Counted from the first letter of the stretch, positions 1 to 9,464 are shown. The stretch is DNA of 64,000 nt from Methylophaga thiooxydans DMS010 (GCF_000156355.1 NZ_GG657899.1:536828-600827), one strand, 5' to 3'. Program-made: numbers and translations. Notes: generated by a model not told the origin, from the sequence alone.

Positions 1-228
1 TCATCGCAGAAAAAAGCACATTTGGAAACATTAGCGAATCGGGTCGGTTTTGATTATGTGGCTTCACCCACGAAGCCGGCACAATTAGTCGATCAAATTC
101 GTGAAGCATCGCAAACCCGAGAGTTAACCGTCGATTATGATTTATATGCCTGGTTGTCGGGGTTGGCATTGATTCTTATCTTACTTGTCTACCTGCCTTA
201 CGGTTGGATTGCAAAGACGGATGATTAA
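1..228 (+). CDS. C-terminal fragment of a vWA-type (BatA/MxaC-like) membrane protein
   Basis: The reading frame is open to the left edge, so the gene starts outside the window; the TTG at 22 is only the first internal start-like codon. The visible 75 residues are a soluble stretch containing LANRVGFDYVASPTKPAQL, then one hydrophobic segment (about residues 45-65 of the fragment, LSGLALILILLVYLPYGWI) and a short charged tail. A conserved-looking end of a vWA fold followed by a C-terminal membrane anchor is typical of BatA-like proteins, including MxaC and MxaL of methanol dehydrogenase clusters. The complete vWA gene 54 bp downstream on the same strand supports this. The vWA domain itself lies outside the window, so the family call is inference. 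Confidence 0.45.
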   Translation, partial: SSQKKAHLETLANRVGFDYVASPTKPAQLVDQIREASQTRELTVDYDLYAWLSGLALILILLVYLPYGWIAKTDD

Positions 229-282
229 GGCGGCCGCCAAGCCTTGTTCATTGTGGCTGAATGATAGCCCGATATTAGTTTT

Positions 283-1308
283 ATGTTGGGGCTGAGCTGG
301 GCCTCACCTTACCTGCTTTTGCTGTTGCCTTTGGCAATACTCCCGTGGTTGAGCCACAACACTGAAAAGAAAGTGGTGTGGGATAAACTCTTACCCGTCG
401 ACCGCTTTTCTACGCTACTCAGTATTACTCATAAAGGTCTCGCCAGCTGCGTCATCATGGCACTTCTGATGACCTTGGCGGGACCGTTTACACCAGAAAA
501 GACGGTTGAACGTTACCGTCAGGGTGCAGAGTTTATTGTGCTTTTGGATCGAAGCCGCAGTATGGACGATATATTTGCGCGTCGTCCGTTAAATAGCCTT
601 CCCGTCGAGAAAGAACTCATACGCAGTAAACGAAAAGTCTCACGTGATTATCTGGTCGAGTTTGTGAAGCGGCGACCTGATGATCGGTTTGGTTATGTTT
701 TGTTTAGTGATAAACCCACTGAAATTTTACGCTTGACCTATAACAAGGCAGCCGTGTTGGCAACGGTGGAAGCGGGGGGCTTGGGAAAAGGCTTATCTAA
801 AACGAATATTTTTTCTGCATTAAAATTAGCGGCTGATATGTATCAGCGGGAAGACTACCGCGGCTCGCGCAATATATTGCTGATTTCGGATGGTGGACAG
901 GTTTTTACGGATGAGCAGAAGCGTTATTTAGCGCGAACTTATCCAGACATGAAGCTCAGTTTGTATTGGATATATTTACGGTCCATGCGAGGAATGACTT
1001 TAGATAGCTCAGACAACGATAGTTTGTTGTGGCTGGATATGCCCGAGCGTAAGATTCATGCTTTTTTTAAAACCTTGAACGTGCCTTACCAAGCCTTTGA
1101 GGCCGGCTCATTAGAAGAGTTTTCTGCCGCCATTAATGAAATCGACGAGCAGCAATATCAAACCTTGCTTGTAGAGGAGACACTACCTCACCAGTATCGA
1201 ACTGACTGGTTTTTATGGCTCGCCTTAGTCGCCCTTTTTTTACTGACACTGTCTTACCTTTATACTTGGTGGGGTGTCAGGCTGGCTTATCAAATTAGAC
1301 ACAAGTAA
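283..1308 (+). CDS. vWA-domain membrane protein, BatA/MxaC-like
   Basis: A 341-residue protein with two N-terminal hydrophobic segments (about 8-25 and 52-68), a von Willebrand A domain and a C-terminal membrane helix (about 305-328), the topology of BatA-like proteins. The metal-ion-dependent adhesion site is complete: D89-x-S91-x-S93 in LLDRSRSMDD, T174 in SKTNIF and D203 in LLISDGGQ. Such proteins work with MoxR ATPases in assembling or activating periplasmic enzymes; in methylotrophs two of them (MxaC, MxaL) sit in the methanol dehydrogenase cluster. Two vWA genes in tandem here are compatible with that, but no MxaK-like gene separates them and no other mxa gene is visible, so I leave the symbol empty. 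The frame has a stop codon 18 bases before the ATG at 283, so that start is the likeliest. The ribosome-binding site is weak. Confidence 0.7.
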   Translation: MLGLSWASPYLLLLLPLAILPWLSHNTEKKVVWDKLLPVDRFSTLLSITHKGLASCVIMALLMTLAGPFTPEKTVERYRQGAEFIVLLDRSRSMDDIFARRPLNSLPVEKELIRSKRKVSRDYLVEFVKRRPDDRFGYVLFSDKPTEILRLTYNKAAVLATVEAGGLGKGLSKTNIFSALKLAADMYQREDYRGSRNILLISDGGQVFTDEQKRYLARTYPDMKLSLYWIYLRSMRGMTLDSSDNDSLLWLDMPERKIHAFFKTLNVPYQAFEAGSLEEFSAAINEIDEQQYQTLLVEETLPHQYRTDWFLWLALVALFLLTLSYLYTWWGVRLAYQIRHK

Positions 1309-1375
1309 CGGAAGCGTCACATCGAAGAGTCAGCTTTGTTAATGTGCTAACCAATACAAAAGGTAAAAAAACGTT

Positions 1376-1873
1376 ATGGCGAAAACCATGCCGACCACGT
1401 GGTTAGATATTTCTATCTCAGCGCAACACTGCCAACTCTGGCATCACGATAAGCTAGTGTTCAGTGCAGCGGTATCTACCGCACTGAACGGGCCTGGCGA
1501 AAAAGAGGGCAGTGGTGGCACGCCGCGCGGTTGGCATCAGATCCGCGCCTGTATTGGTCAAGGCCAACCCGTAAATACGGTTTTTGTTGGCAGACGACCT
1601 ACTGGAGAGCGCTATACACCTGATTTAGGTAAGACATTTCCCGATAGAGACTGGATTCTAACGCGTATTCTCTGGCTAAGCGGTCTCGAACTCGGTAAAA
1701 ACCGATTAGGAAATGTTGATACAATGCGTCGTTACATATACATCCATGGCTGTCCGGATGCCCTGCCGATGGGGCAAGCCTTGTCACATGGTTGTATCCG
1801 AATGCATAACAGGGATCTACTGACTTTATTTGAACAGGTAAAACCTGGCCTGAAAGTCTGGATCCATGAATAG
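1376..1873 (+). CDS. L,D-transpeptidase (YkuD) fold protein without signal peptide
   Basis: A 165-residue protein that is almost only a YkuD catalytic domain. The signature is H124-G125 followed by S137-H138-G139-C140-I-R-M, with C140 as the expected nucleophile. YkuD enzymes make 3-3 crosslinks, attach lipoprotein to peptidoglycan, or cleave L,D bonds, normally in the periplasm with a signal peptide or anchor. None is visible here: the N-terminus (MAKTMPTTWLDISIS) is polar, so the protein looks cytoplasmic. It lies 11 bp before nagZ, a cytoplasmic muropeptide-recycling glycosidase, which suggests a role on recycled muropeptides (inference). The run GGTAAAAAAACG before the ATG gives a modest ribosome-binding site. 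The catalytic assignment is safe; the substrate and compartment are not. Confidence 0.8.
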   Translation: MAKTMPTTWLDISISAQHCQLWHHDKLVFSAAVSTALNGPGEKEGSGGTPRGWHQIRACIGQGQPVNTVFVGRRPTGERYTPDLGKTFPDRDWILTRILWLSGLELGKNRLGNVDTMRRYIYIHGCPDALPMGQALSHGCIRMHNRDLLTLFEQVKPGLKVWIHE

Positions 1874-1884
1874 GTTTCAAAGCT

Positions 1885-2934
1885 ATGACGTTAGGCCCGT
1901 TAATGGTCGACTTACTCGGTACGACACTGAGCCCCGAAGAGCGGGAAATTCTGCAGCACCCATTGGTGGGCGGGGTAATTCTGTTCAGCCGCAATTTTGA
2001 CTCCGCGGAACAAATCACGCGTTTATGTAGTGAGATTCATCAATTACGCGACCCCCATTTACTGATTTCTGTTGATCACGAAGGGGGACGAGTCCAGCGT
2101 TTCCGTCAAGACTTTACCCGACTTCCTCCTGTTGCAGCGATTGGTAAAGACTATATGCAACACCCCCAGGCGGCGCTGCAAAAAGCGGAACAAACAGGCT
2201 GGCTGATGGCTGCTGAACTGCGTGCTGTCGGCATTGACTTTAGCTTTGCTCCCGTTTTGGACCTCAATTACGGCGTCAGCCAAGTCATCGGTGATAGGGC
2301 GTTTCACCGTGACCCTAAAGCGGTAACAGACATCGCTCGTGCCTATATTCATGGTATGAAAAAAGCGTGGATGTCTGCCGTGGGTAAACATTTTCCTGGT
2401 CATGGTGCTGTCGAAGTCGACTCACACATCGGTTTACCAGTAGATAATCGATATCTGGAAGACATGTTACAGGCTGATATGTTGCCATTCAGACAACTGT
2501 GTCAGAAAGAATTGGCAGGCATTATGCCAGCGCACATCGTGTACGAAAAAAATGATGCAATGCCAGCCGGTTTTTCACGTTTTTGGCTGCAAGATATTTT
2601 GCGAGAACGGTTTGGCTTCCAAGGAGCAATACTCAGTGATGATTTGAGTATGGAAGGGGCAGCCTTTATCGGCGGACCACTGGAACGCGCCGAAGCCGCA
2701 TTAGAGGCTGGCTGTGACATGGTGCTGGTGTGTAACAATCCGGGTAGCGTTGAAAATGTCATCGACGGTTTGCAGATCAAGCCTGATCCTCTGCGTCATG
2801 CACGCTTAGTTCGCTTACACGGTCGCCACAGCATGAGTCGTGATGACTTACTGGCAACAGCTGAATGGAAACAGGCCAGCGAGACGATTGCCGCCTATGC
2901 GCCAGATCCTGAAATGGAGTTAAATTTGGCATGA
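1885..2934 (+). CDS. nagZ: beta-N-acetylhexosaminidase NagZ (GH3)
   Basis: NagZ removes N-acetylglucosamine from GlcNAc-1,6-anhydroMurNAc peptides in the cytoplasm during peptidoglycan recycling. The 349-residue protein has the single-domain GH3 layout: K168-H-F-P-G-H-G174, then D179-S-H181, the Asp-His dyad on the mobile loop characteristic of NagZ, and the nucleophile motif SDDLSM with D252/D253. The length matches the family (about 330-350). It follows the YkuD gene by 11 bp and its stop overlaps the start of the MscS-type channel gene (ATGA), so all three are probably cotranscribed. AmpD, the next enzyme of the pathway, is encoded separately at 24.5 kb. Confidence 0.93.
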   Translation: MTLGPLMVDLLGTTLSPEEREILQHPLVGGVILFSRNFDSAEQITRLCSEIHQLRDPHLLISVDHEGGRVQRFRQDFTRLPPVAAIGKDYMQHPQAALQKAEQTGWLMAAELRAVGIDFSFAPVLDLNYGVSQVIGDRAFHRDPKAVTDIARAYIHGMKKAWMSAVGKHFPGHGAVEVDSHIGLPVDNRYLEDMLQADMLPFRQLCQKELAGIMPAHIVYEKNDAMPAGFSRFWLQDILRERFGFQGAILSDDLSMEGAAFIGGPLERAEAALEAGCDMVLVCNNPGSVENVIDGLQIKPDPLRHARLVRLHGRHSMSRDDLLATAEWKQASETIAAYAPDPEMELNLA

Positions 2935-4685
2935 TGAGACTAGGTGTTTTGCTCTTTAGCTTATTACTGACCAGCGTAACGCATGCGGGAGTTTACTCTA
3001 CCGTTGCAGCGGATAGTAAAAACACGGCAGAGCCGTCACAGTCGGTTGAAAGCAGCAGTCAAAGTGGGAAATTGCGAAGTCCACAAGCGACTGTAAAACA
3101 ATTTATCAATGCCATGAGCAAGGTTACTACCGGAGAACGTGATTCATTATCATTGGCTGTTGAAACCTTGGATTTGTCTGCTGTCAGTCAATTAATTCGT
3201 GATGAACGTGGCGAAGAAACAGCCCGTTTACTGTTCACCATTCTTCAACTGTCCGATATACCTAACATCGACGATATTCCAGCTGAAACGCTCAAGACCA
3301 GCTATGTTTTATTACGCAGCGATGAAGGCAATATTGTCCTCAAGGCGAATGAACAGAAGAACTGGTTGTTTAGCAGTAAAACGGTCGATAACGTGCCAGA
3401 TATTTTTCAGGCGTTAACGGACAACCACACCATTGATACCAATGGTGACTCCGCGGTATCTCTGCCAGCGAGTGTGCAGTTGCGTTCGCAGATGCCTGCT
3501 TTTTTGAAACATGGCTTTATCCTTGAGTATTGGCAATGGTTGGGCCTGTTTTTCATTATTGTGCTGGGGTCGATTGCGGATAAAGTTTTAGCCTGGGTTT
3601 TAAAGTTTAATGTGGGCCGCTGGCAAAAAAATCATCCCTCATTCGAAACGCTTGATAGTACGGTATTAAGACCATTAGGTTTGATGGCGATGGCGTTGAT
3701 TTGGTGGTCTGGCTTGAACATGCTGGGTTTGCCTGATACCGCCTTATTAATCCTGCTGGTGGCGGTGAAGTTGCTTGTATCACTATCCGGCATATGGAGT
3801 GCGTTTCGCGTCGTCGATATTTTTGACGCGTTATGGACCAATAAAGCGCTGCGAACCAGCAATAAATTTGATGATCTACTGGTTCCCATGATTAGTAAGA
3901 GCCTGAAAGTGTTTGTGGTCGTCATCGGGATTGTATTTGCAGCAGATAATCTGAATATTGATGTGACAAGCTTATTGGCTGGGCTAGGTCTCGGTGGTCT
4001 GGCATTCGCCTTAGCGGCTAAAGATCTGTTAGGTAACTTTTTTGGTTCCGTCACTGTGTTGTTGGATCGCCCGTTTAGTATTGGTGATTGGGTTGTTATC
4101 GGCGACATTGAGGGCATGGTCGAAGAAGTAGGTTTTCGTAGTACTCGGGTTCGGACGTTTTATAATTCATTAGTGACCATGCCAAACTCGATTCTAACGA
4201 CGACCAAAATTGATAATATGGGTGCACGTCGTTACCGCAGAATGAAAAGCATGTTGGCGGTCACCTACGATACGCCGCCTGAACGAATTGAAGCTTTTTG
4301 TGAGGGTATCCGTAAGATTATTCAAATGCATCCGTACATGCGTAAAGATATGTATCAGGTGTATTTCAATGAATATGGGGCTGCATCGTTAGATATTCTG
4401 GTGTATGTCTTTTGGGCAACGCCAGACTGGAATACGGAGCTGCGGGAGAGACATCGGTTCTTATTGGATATATTGCGTTTAGCACGCCAATTAGAGATTG
4501 AGTTTGCTTACCCAACACAAACCCTCTATCTCAAGCGTGGTGATGTTTCATCACCTTCAGCACAGGCGTTTAAGCCCGGTATGTCACAACAAGATGCGTT
4601 TTCACGCGGACAGCAAGAGGCTGAGGCAATAGTCAGTCAGACACTGGGCGATGAGATTCCCGGTCCCGTTGAGTTTCCCCGATAA
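2931..4685 (+). CDS. MscS-family mechanosensitive channel
   Basis: A 584-residue inner-membrane protein with an N-terminal signal peptide (MMRLGVLLFSLLLTSVTHA), a soluble periplasmic region to about residue 190, several membrane helices from about 197 on, and the conserved MscS pore and beta domain. The pore helix region is the Gly/Ala-rich stretch SLLAGLGLGGLAFALAAKD (about 347-365), followed by the beta domain LLGNFFGSVTVLLDRPFSIG and a C-terminal alpha/beta cytoplasmic domain. MscS channels open on membrane tension and release solutes after hypo-osmotic shock. The protein is about twice the length of MscS of E. coli (286) and closer to the larger members with an extra periplasmic domain, so no specific paralogue name is given. 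The start overlaps the nagZ stop; ATG codons at 2931 and 2934 are both possible. Confidence 0.88.
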   Translation: MMRLGVLLFSLLLTSVTHAGVYSTVAADSKNTAEPSQSVESSSQSGKLRSPQATVKQFINAMSKVTTGERDSLSLAVETLDLSAVSQLIRDERGEETARLLFTILQLSDIPNIDDIPAETLKTSYVLLRSDEGNIVLKANEQKNWLFSSKTVDNVPDIFQALTDNHTIDTNGDSAVSLPASVQLRSQMPAFLKHGFILEYWQWLGLFFIIVLGSIADKVLAWVLKFNVGRWQKNHPSFETLDSTVLRPLGLMAMALIWWSGLNMLGLPDTALLILLVAVKLLVSLSGIWSAFRVVDIFDALWTNKALRTSNKFDDLLVPMISKSLKVFVVVIGIVFAADNLNIDVTSLLAGLGLGGLAFALAAKDLLGNFFGSVTVLLDRPFSIGDWVVIGDIEGMVEEVGFRSTRVRTFYNSLVTMPNSILTTTKIDNMGARRYRRMKSMLAVTYDTPPERIEAFCEGIRKIIQMHPYMRKDMYQVYFNEYGAASLDILVYVFWATPDWNTELRERHRFLLDILRLARQLEIEFAYPTQTLYLKRGDVSSPSAQAFKPGMSQQDAFSRGQQEAEAIVSQTLGDEIPGPVEFPR

Positions 4686-4717
4686 GCTATCGTTGTTAAA
4701 CAGGTCAATCCTAATTC

Positions 4718-7700
4718 ATGTCCAAGCAGTTTGTTCACTTACATCTTCACACTGACTATTCGCTGATAGATGGCTTAGTCAGGGTCAAACCCCTTGTCAA
4801 AGCTGTGGCAGAAGCGGGAATGCCCGCGGTTGCGATTACCGATCAGCATAATTTATTTGCAGCTGTGAAGTTGTTTAACGCGGCCATGCAAGCCGGGGTG
4901 AAACCCATTTTGGGTGCTGATCTGCGTTTAAAAGATCCGTCTGATGCTAAAAGCAGCACACGTTTTGTGTTGTTATGTATGAATCTGGAAGGGTTTCATA
5001 ATCTGTCGCGACTGTTGTCCAGAGCCTATATGGAAGGCCAGCAGCTCGGCGTGCCAATGATTGAAGCTGACTGGTTGGAAGGTCAAAGTGATGGTCTGAT
5101 TTGCTTATCAGGTGGTCGTGAAGGCGTGTTAGGCAAGGCCTTGTTGAATCATCAAAAGGATGAAATCGATCAGCAATTAAACTTTTGGCAACAATTATTT
5201 CCAGACCGCTTCTATCTGGAGTTGATTCGAACAGGGCGTGAGGATGAAGAACGCTTTTTGAGATTAGCGGTGGCCTTGGCAGGTGATAGACAAATCCCCG
5301 TTGTGGCATCAAATGACGTACGTTTTTTGCAACCGCAACATTTTGAAGCCCATGAAGCAAAAGTCTGCATCCATGATGGTCGTCAGTTGGATGATCCGCG
5401 TAGGCCCAGACACTATTCTGAACATCAGTATCTGCGAAGCGCTGAGGATATGATCGCCTTGTTCGATGATATTCCTGAAGCGATTGAAAATACGGTCGAA
5501 ATCGCCAAACGCTGTAATTTGCAACTCTCACTGGGTGAGCATTATTTGCCTGATTTTCCTGTGCCGGAAGGCATGACCATTGATGAGTTTTTTTCCGAAG
5601 AATCATTCAAAGGTTTGGCAGAGCGTTTAGAGGTCTTGTTTCCTGATTCCACTCAGCGTGAGGCCAATAAAGATCGTTATGAAGAGCGCCTACAAATCGA
5701 GTTAGATGTCATTAATTCGATGGGCTTTCCTGGCTACTTTTTGATTGTTGCTGACTTTATTCAATGGGCAAAAAATAATGCCGTGCCAGTTGGCCCAGGG
5801 CGGGGTTCTGGTGCCGGGTCATTAGTGGCTTATGCCCTCAAAATTACGGATTTGGATCCGCTTGAATATGATCTGCTGTTTGAACGTTTTCTGAATCCAG
5901 AACGGGTATCGTTGCCTGACTTCGACGTCGACTTTTGTATGGATGGTCGTGATCGCGTTATCGATTATGTATCACAACATTATGGCCGTGATCATGTATC
6001 CCAGATCATTACCTTCGGTACCATGGCGGCAAAGGCCGTGCTGCGAGATGTGGGGCGGGTGTTAGGGCATCCATACGGCTTTGTCGATCAACTAGCTAAG
6101 CTCGTACCGTTTGAACTCAAAATGACTTTGACTAAGGCCTTGGAACAAGAGCCCTTATTGAAAGAGCGTTATAACAAGGAAGAAGAGGTCAAAACGCTGA
6201 TTGACTTGGCGTTGCAACTGGAAGGCTTGACCCGAAATGTTGGTAAACACGCCGGTGGTGTGGTTATCGCGCCCAAGGTATTAACCGAATATACGCCGCT
6301 ATATTGTGAACATAATGGCGCTGGGCTGGTGTCACAATTTGATAAAGATGATGTTGAAAGTGTTGGCCTGGTTAAATTTGACTTTTTAGGTCTAAAAACA
6401 CTGACGGTCATTGATTGGGCGATGAATAACGTCAGAACCTTATTACCCGCCGAAGAGGCGGACAAGATTGATATCACTAATCTTCCTTTAGATGATAAGC
6501 CGACCTTTGACTTGTTAAAGCGCTGCGAGACAACAGCCGTTTTCCAGCTTGAATCACGCGGCATGAAAGAGTTGGTGAAACGTCTTCAACCGGATAATTT
6601 TGAAGATATCATCGCCTTGGTGGCTTTGTTCCGGCCCGGCCCTTTGCAGTCAGGCATGGTTGATGACTTTGTTAACCGTAAGCATGGTCGCGCCAAAGTG
6701 GATTACCCACACCAAGACCTAGAGCCTGTGTTAAGCCCAACCTACGGGGTTATTGTTTATCAGGAACAGGTCATGCAGATTGCCCAGATTCTGGCTGGTT
6801 ACAGTCTGGGTGGCGCGGATATGTTGCGTCGTGCGATGGGTAAGAAAAAGCCCGAAGAAATGGCTAAACAACGTCAAATCTTCTTGGAGGGGGCTGCCGG
6901 TAGAGATATTGGGGAAAAAGAAGCGGGCCCCATTTTCGACTTGATGGAGAAGTTTGCGGAATACGGCTTTAATAAATCTCACTCCGCTGCCTATGCTTTA
7001 GTGGCCTATCAAACGGCATGGCTTAAAGCGCATTATCCTTCTGCTTTCATGGCAGCGGTGTTGTCAGCTGATATGGATAATACCGATAAAGTCGTTGGCT
7101 TGATTGATGAATGTCGCGACATGAAGCTGACCGTACAGCCACCTGATGTGAATCACAGCAAAATTAAATTTACTGTCGAAGATGGCACCACGATTCGCTA
7201 TGGTCTGGGCGCGATAAAAGGTGTCGGTGAATCAGCCTTGGCCGGCATCGTGTCAGAACGCGAGCAAGGCGAAGCATTCGAATCGTTATATGATTTTTGT
7301 CGTCGTGTTGATATGCGCAAAATCAACCGTCGTGTGATGGAGTCTTTGGTTAAAGCCGGTGCATTGGACTCATTAGGTGGACATCGCGCTAGCCTGGAAG
7401 CAAGTCTGAGCAAAGCAATGCAAATTGCTGATCAACATCGACGTGATAAAGATAGCGGTCAAAATGATCTGTTTGGACTAACACCAGACTCTGACTCTGC
7501 CGATGATGAGCCGCTGGAGATAGCAGCTGAGTGGGCAGAACAACAGTTATTACAGTCGGAAAAAGAAACCCTTGGTCTATATTTGAGTGGTCACCCGATT
7601 GATCGTTATGAAGCTGAACTTGCTGAGTTTATTCCAAAGAAAATCAATGAGCTGGACGCCCCAGAGTCGAAAGGTTATCAGCGAAATGAAAAACCGATGC

Positions 7701-8203
7701 TGACGGCCGGTTTAATTGTGGCTATTCGCACAATGAAATCAAAAAATGGTGGTCGTATGGCGTTTATTACGCTTGATGATCAAAGTGCCAGGTTGGAAGT
7801 GCGTGTATTTGCCGATGTGTATGACCAGTATCAGAGCTTTATTCAGCCTGATAAATTGGTCGTTATTCAGGGAAAAATTGGTCAGGATAACTTTACCGGT
7901 GGCTTGGCGGGTACAGCAGAAAAAGTCTTTGACATCACTGGGGCTCGCGAAGCCTTTGGACAAGCGTTACAGATTAATCTTGAAAACAGCGAGCAGGCAC
8001 AGCAGTGGGTTGAGCAACTCAAAACAACCTTAAGTCCGTTTCGAGGTGGCGCATTGGGGCTGGAGTTAAACTATCAAAACCAGACGGCAAAAGCCCGGAT
8101 CAATCTTGGTGATGAGTGGCAGGTAACGCCTAGCGATACCTTAATTAATCAATTGCTTTCAATTCCTGCCAGCGCTTCGGTCACAATACGTTATAAATCT
8201 TAA
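4718..8203 (+). CDS. dnaE: DNA polymerase III alpha subunit
   Basis: Replicative polymerase catalytic subunit, 1161 residues, essentially the length of the E. coli protein (1160). An N-terminal PHP domain begins with HLHTDYSLIDG (about 8-18). The polymerase core has GPGRGSGAGSLVAYAL (about 362-377), the catalytic aspartates D401 and D403 in LPDFDVDF, and the third, D555, in KFDFLGLKTL, at exactly the E. coli positions. The C-terminal part contains the fingers, helix-hairpin-helix and OB-fold regions. It lies 32 bp after the MscS-type gene and 130 bp before pilU. The 130-bp gap shows no clear terminator. Confidence 0.97.
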   Translation: MSKQFVHLHLHTDYSLIDGLVRVKPLVKAVAEAGMPAVAITDQHNLFAAVKLFNAAMQAGVKPILGADLRLKDPSDAKSSTRFVLLCMNLEGFHNLSRLLSRAYMEGQQLGVPMIEADWLEGQSDGLICLSGGREGVLGKALLNHQKDEIDQQLNFWQQLFPDRFYLELIRTGREDEERFLRLAVALAGDRQIPVVASNDVRFLQPQHFEAHEAKVCIHDGRQLDDPRRPRHYSEHQYLRSAEDMIALFDDIPEAIENTVEIAKRCNLQLSLGEHYLPDFPVPEGMTIDEFFSEESFKGLAERLEVLFPDSTQREANKDRYEERLQIELDVINSMGFPGYFLIVADFIQWAKNNAVPVGPGRGSGAGSLVAYALKITDLDPLEYDLLFERFLNPERVSLPDFDVDFCMDGRDRVIDYVSQHYGRDHVSQIITFGTMAAKAVLRDVGRVLGHPYGFVDQLAKLVPFELKMTLTKALEQEPLLKERYNKEEEVKTLIDLALQLEGLTRNVGKHAGGVVIAPKVLTEYTPLYCEHNGAGLVSQFDKDDVESVGLVKFDFLGLKTLTVIDWAMNNVRTLLPAEEADKIDITNLPLDDKPTFDLLKRCETTAVFQLESRGMKELVKRLQPDNFEDIIALVALFRPGPLQSGMVDDFVNRKHGRAKVDYPHQDLEPVLSPTYGVIVYQEQVMQIAQILAGYSLGGADMLRRAMGKKKPEEMAKQRQIFLEGAAGRDIGEKEAGPIFDLMEKFAEYGFNKSHSAAYALVAYQTAWLKAHYPSAFMAAVLSADMDNTDKVVGLIDECRDMKLTVQPPDVNHSKIKFTVEDGTTIRYGLGAIKGVGESALAGIVSEREQGEAFESLYDFCRRVDMRKINRRVMESLVKAGALDSLGGHRASLEASLSKAMQIADQHRRDKDSGQNDLFGLTPDSDSADDEPLEIAAEWAEQQLLQSEKETLGLYLSGHPIDRYEAELAEFIPKKINELDAPESKGYQRNEKPMLTAGLIVAIRTMKSKNGGRMAFITLDDQSARLEVRVFADVYDQYQSFIQPDKLVVIQGKIGQDNFTGGLAGTAEKVFDITGAREAFGQALQINLENSEQAQQWVEQLKTTLSPFRGGALGLELNYQNQTAKARINLGDEWQVTPSDTLINQLLSIPASASVTIRYKS

Positions 8204-8333
8204 TTAAGAATGAAGATGGAATAACACGAAAACTTAGATTATCCGAGCGAATACCTAAAGTTATTTCATTGGTTTACCGGTATCGTGTACGATTAGTTTA
8301 ATGGTTTAAGTACAACATGGAGAGGATCACCAC

Positions 8334-9437
8334 GTGGACATGACACCTTATCTCAGGCTGATGGCTGATAAAGAAGCTTCAGACATGTTCTTTTGTACAG
8401 GGACAGAACCTCATATCAAGATTCAAGGGGTGATCCGTCCCGTTGGTAGTCAGAAGTTAGCACCGGGCGATGTCAAAGAAATGGCATATTCGTTGATGAA
8501 TGACGAACAGATCGCTGAGTTTGAACACACCATGGAGATGAACTTTGCCGTGCCTTTGAAAGGTGTTGGCCGTTTCCGGGTTAATATCTTTCGTCAGCGA
8601 GGCGAATGCTCGATTGTCATTCGTTATATCAAAACTGTCATACCGCGCTTTGAAGAAATGAATCTGCCACCTGTCTTAGGTGATGTCATTGAAGAAAAAC
8701 GTGGATTGATTCTGGTTGTGGGAGCCACAGGTTCTGGTAAATCAACCACATTGGCTTCCATGATAGGCCATCGTAACCGTCACTCCAGTTCACATATTTT
8801 GACGATTGAAGACCCATTGGAATTTGTCCATCAACATGAGCGCTCTATTGTTCAGCAGCGTGAGGTTGGCATTGATACGCTCTCATACGAGAATGCGCTC
8901 AAAAACGCTTTGCGTGAAGCGCCCGATGTGATTCTTATCGGTGAGGTGCGCGATATGGAAACGATGAAACATGCCATCAATTACGCTGAGACTGGTCACT
9001 TGTGTTTGGCCACTTTACACTCCAACAATGCTAACCAAGCTCTAGACCGTATCGTTAACTTTTTCCCTGAAACCTTACACCGCCAATTATTGATGGATTT
9101 GTCTCTGAATTTACGAGCCATTGTTTCACAGCGACTGCTCCCTACGGTAGATGGCACTGCTCGAGTCCCGGCGGTGGAGATTATGTTGAATTCACCCTAT
9201 ATCGCAGAACTCATCAACAAAGGTGAAATTGGCGGCATCAAAGATGCCATGAAAGAAACCAATGACCCCGGTACGATTACGTTTGATCAAGCCTTACTGA
9301 CGCTGTTAAAAGCCGGTAAAATCAGTGAAGAAGAAGCATTACGCAATGCTGATTCACGTAATGATTTGAGTCTCGCTATTCGTCTTGGTGAAGGGGCGAT
9401 GGACAACGATACTGACGATGAATTAATCCTCAATTGA
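8334..9437 (+). CDS. pilU: type IV pilus retraction ATPase PilU
   Basis: A 367-residue GspE-family hexameric ATPase of the PilT/PilU branch. It lacks the long N-terminal domain of extension ATPases and starts directly with the PAS-like region (MTPYLRLMADKEASDMFFCTG). Walker A is G130-A-T-G-S-G-K-S-T138; the Asp box and Walker B region include LIGEVRDMETM, followed by the His box ATLHSNNA. The extended acidic C-terminus (residues 340-367) is typical of PilU rather than PilT. PilU assists PilT in pilus disassembly. The start is GTG at 8334, eight bases after GGAGAGG at 8319-8325; the ATG at 8340 would leave 14 bases. No pilT is next to it. Confidence 0.9.
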   Translation: MDMTPYLRLMADKEASDMFFCTGTEPHIKIQGVIRPVGSQKLAPGDVKEMAYSLMNDEQIAEFEHTMEMNFAVPLKGVGRFRVNIFRQRGECSIVIRYIKTVIPRFEEMNLPPVLGDVIEEKRGLILVVGATGSGKSTTLASMIGHRNRHSSSHILTIEDPLEFVHQHERSIVQQREVGIDTLSYENALKNALREAPDVILIGEVRDMETMKHAINYAETGHLCLATLHSNNANQALDRIVNFFPETLHRQLLMDLSLNLRAIVSQRLLPTVDGTARVPAVEIMLNSPYIAELINKGEIGGIKDAMKETNDPGTITFDQALLTLLKAGKISEEEALRNADSRNDLSLAIRLGEGAMDNDTDDELILN

Positions 9438-9464
9438 GTTTTGCCAAGCGGCAACGTGTATAAT
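9434..9464 (+). promoter_or_regulatory. candidate accA promoter with inverted repeat in the spacer
   Basis: A perfect -10 hexamer TATAAT lies at 9459-9464, 30 bp before accA. The best -35 is TTGAGT at 9434-9439 with a long 19-bp spacer. Inside the spacer sits the inverted repeat TTGCC-AAGC-GGCAA (9441-9454). It could be an operator or part of a weak pilU terminator; no T-run follows. The promoter is a prediction from hexamers only. Confidence 0.4.

Noticed and set aside
283..1308. Assigning the symbol mxaC or mxaL to the vWA gene
   Set aside because: MIDAS and topology fit many BatA-like proteins, and the diagnostic neighbours are outside the window.
4947..5606. - strand open frame of 219 codons opposite dnaE
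   Set aside because: Inside the certain dnaE gene, rich in His, Arg and Ser as expected from reversed coding sequence, and with no family resemblance.
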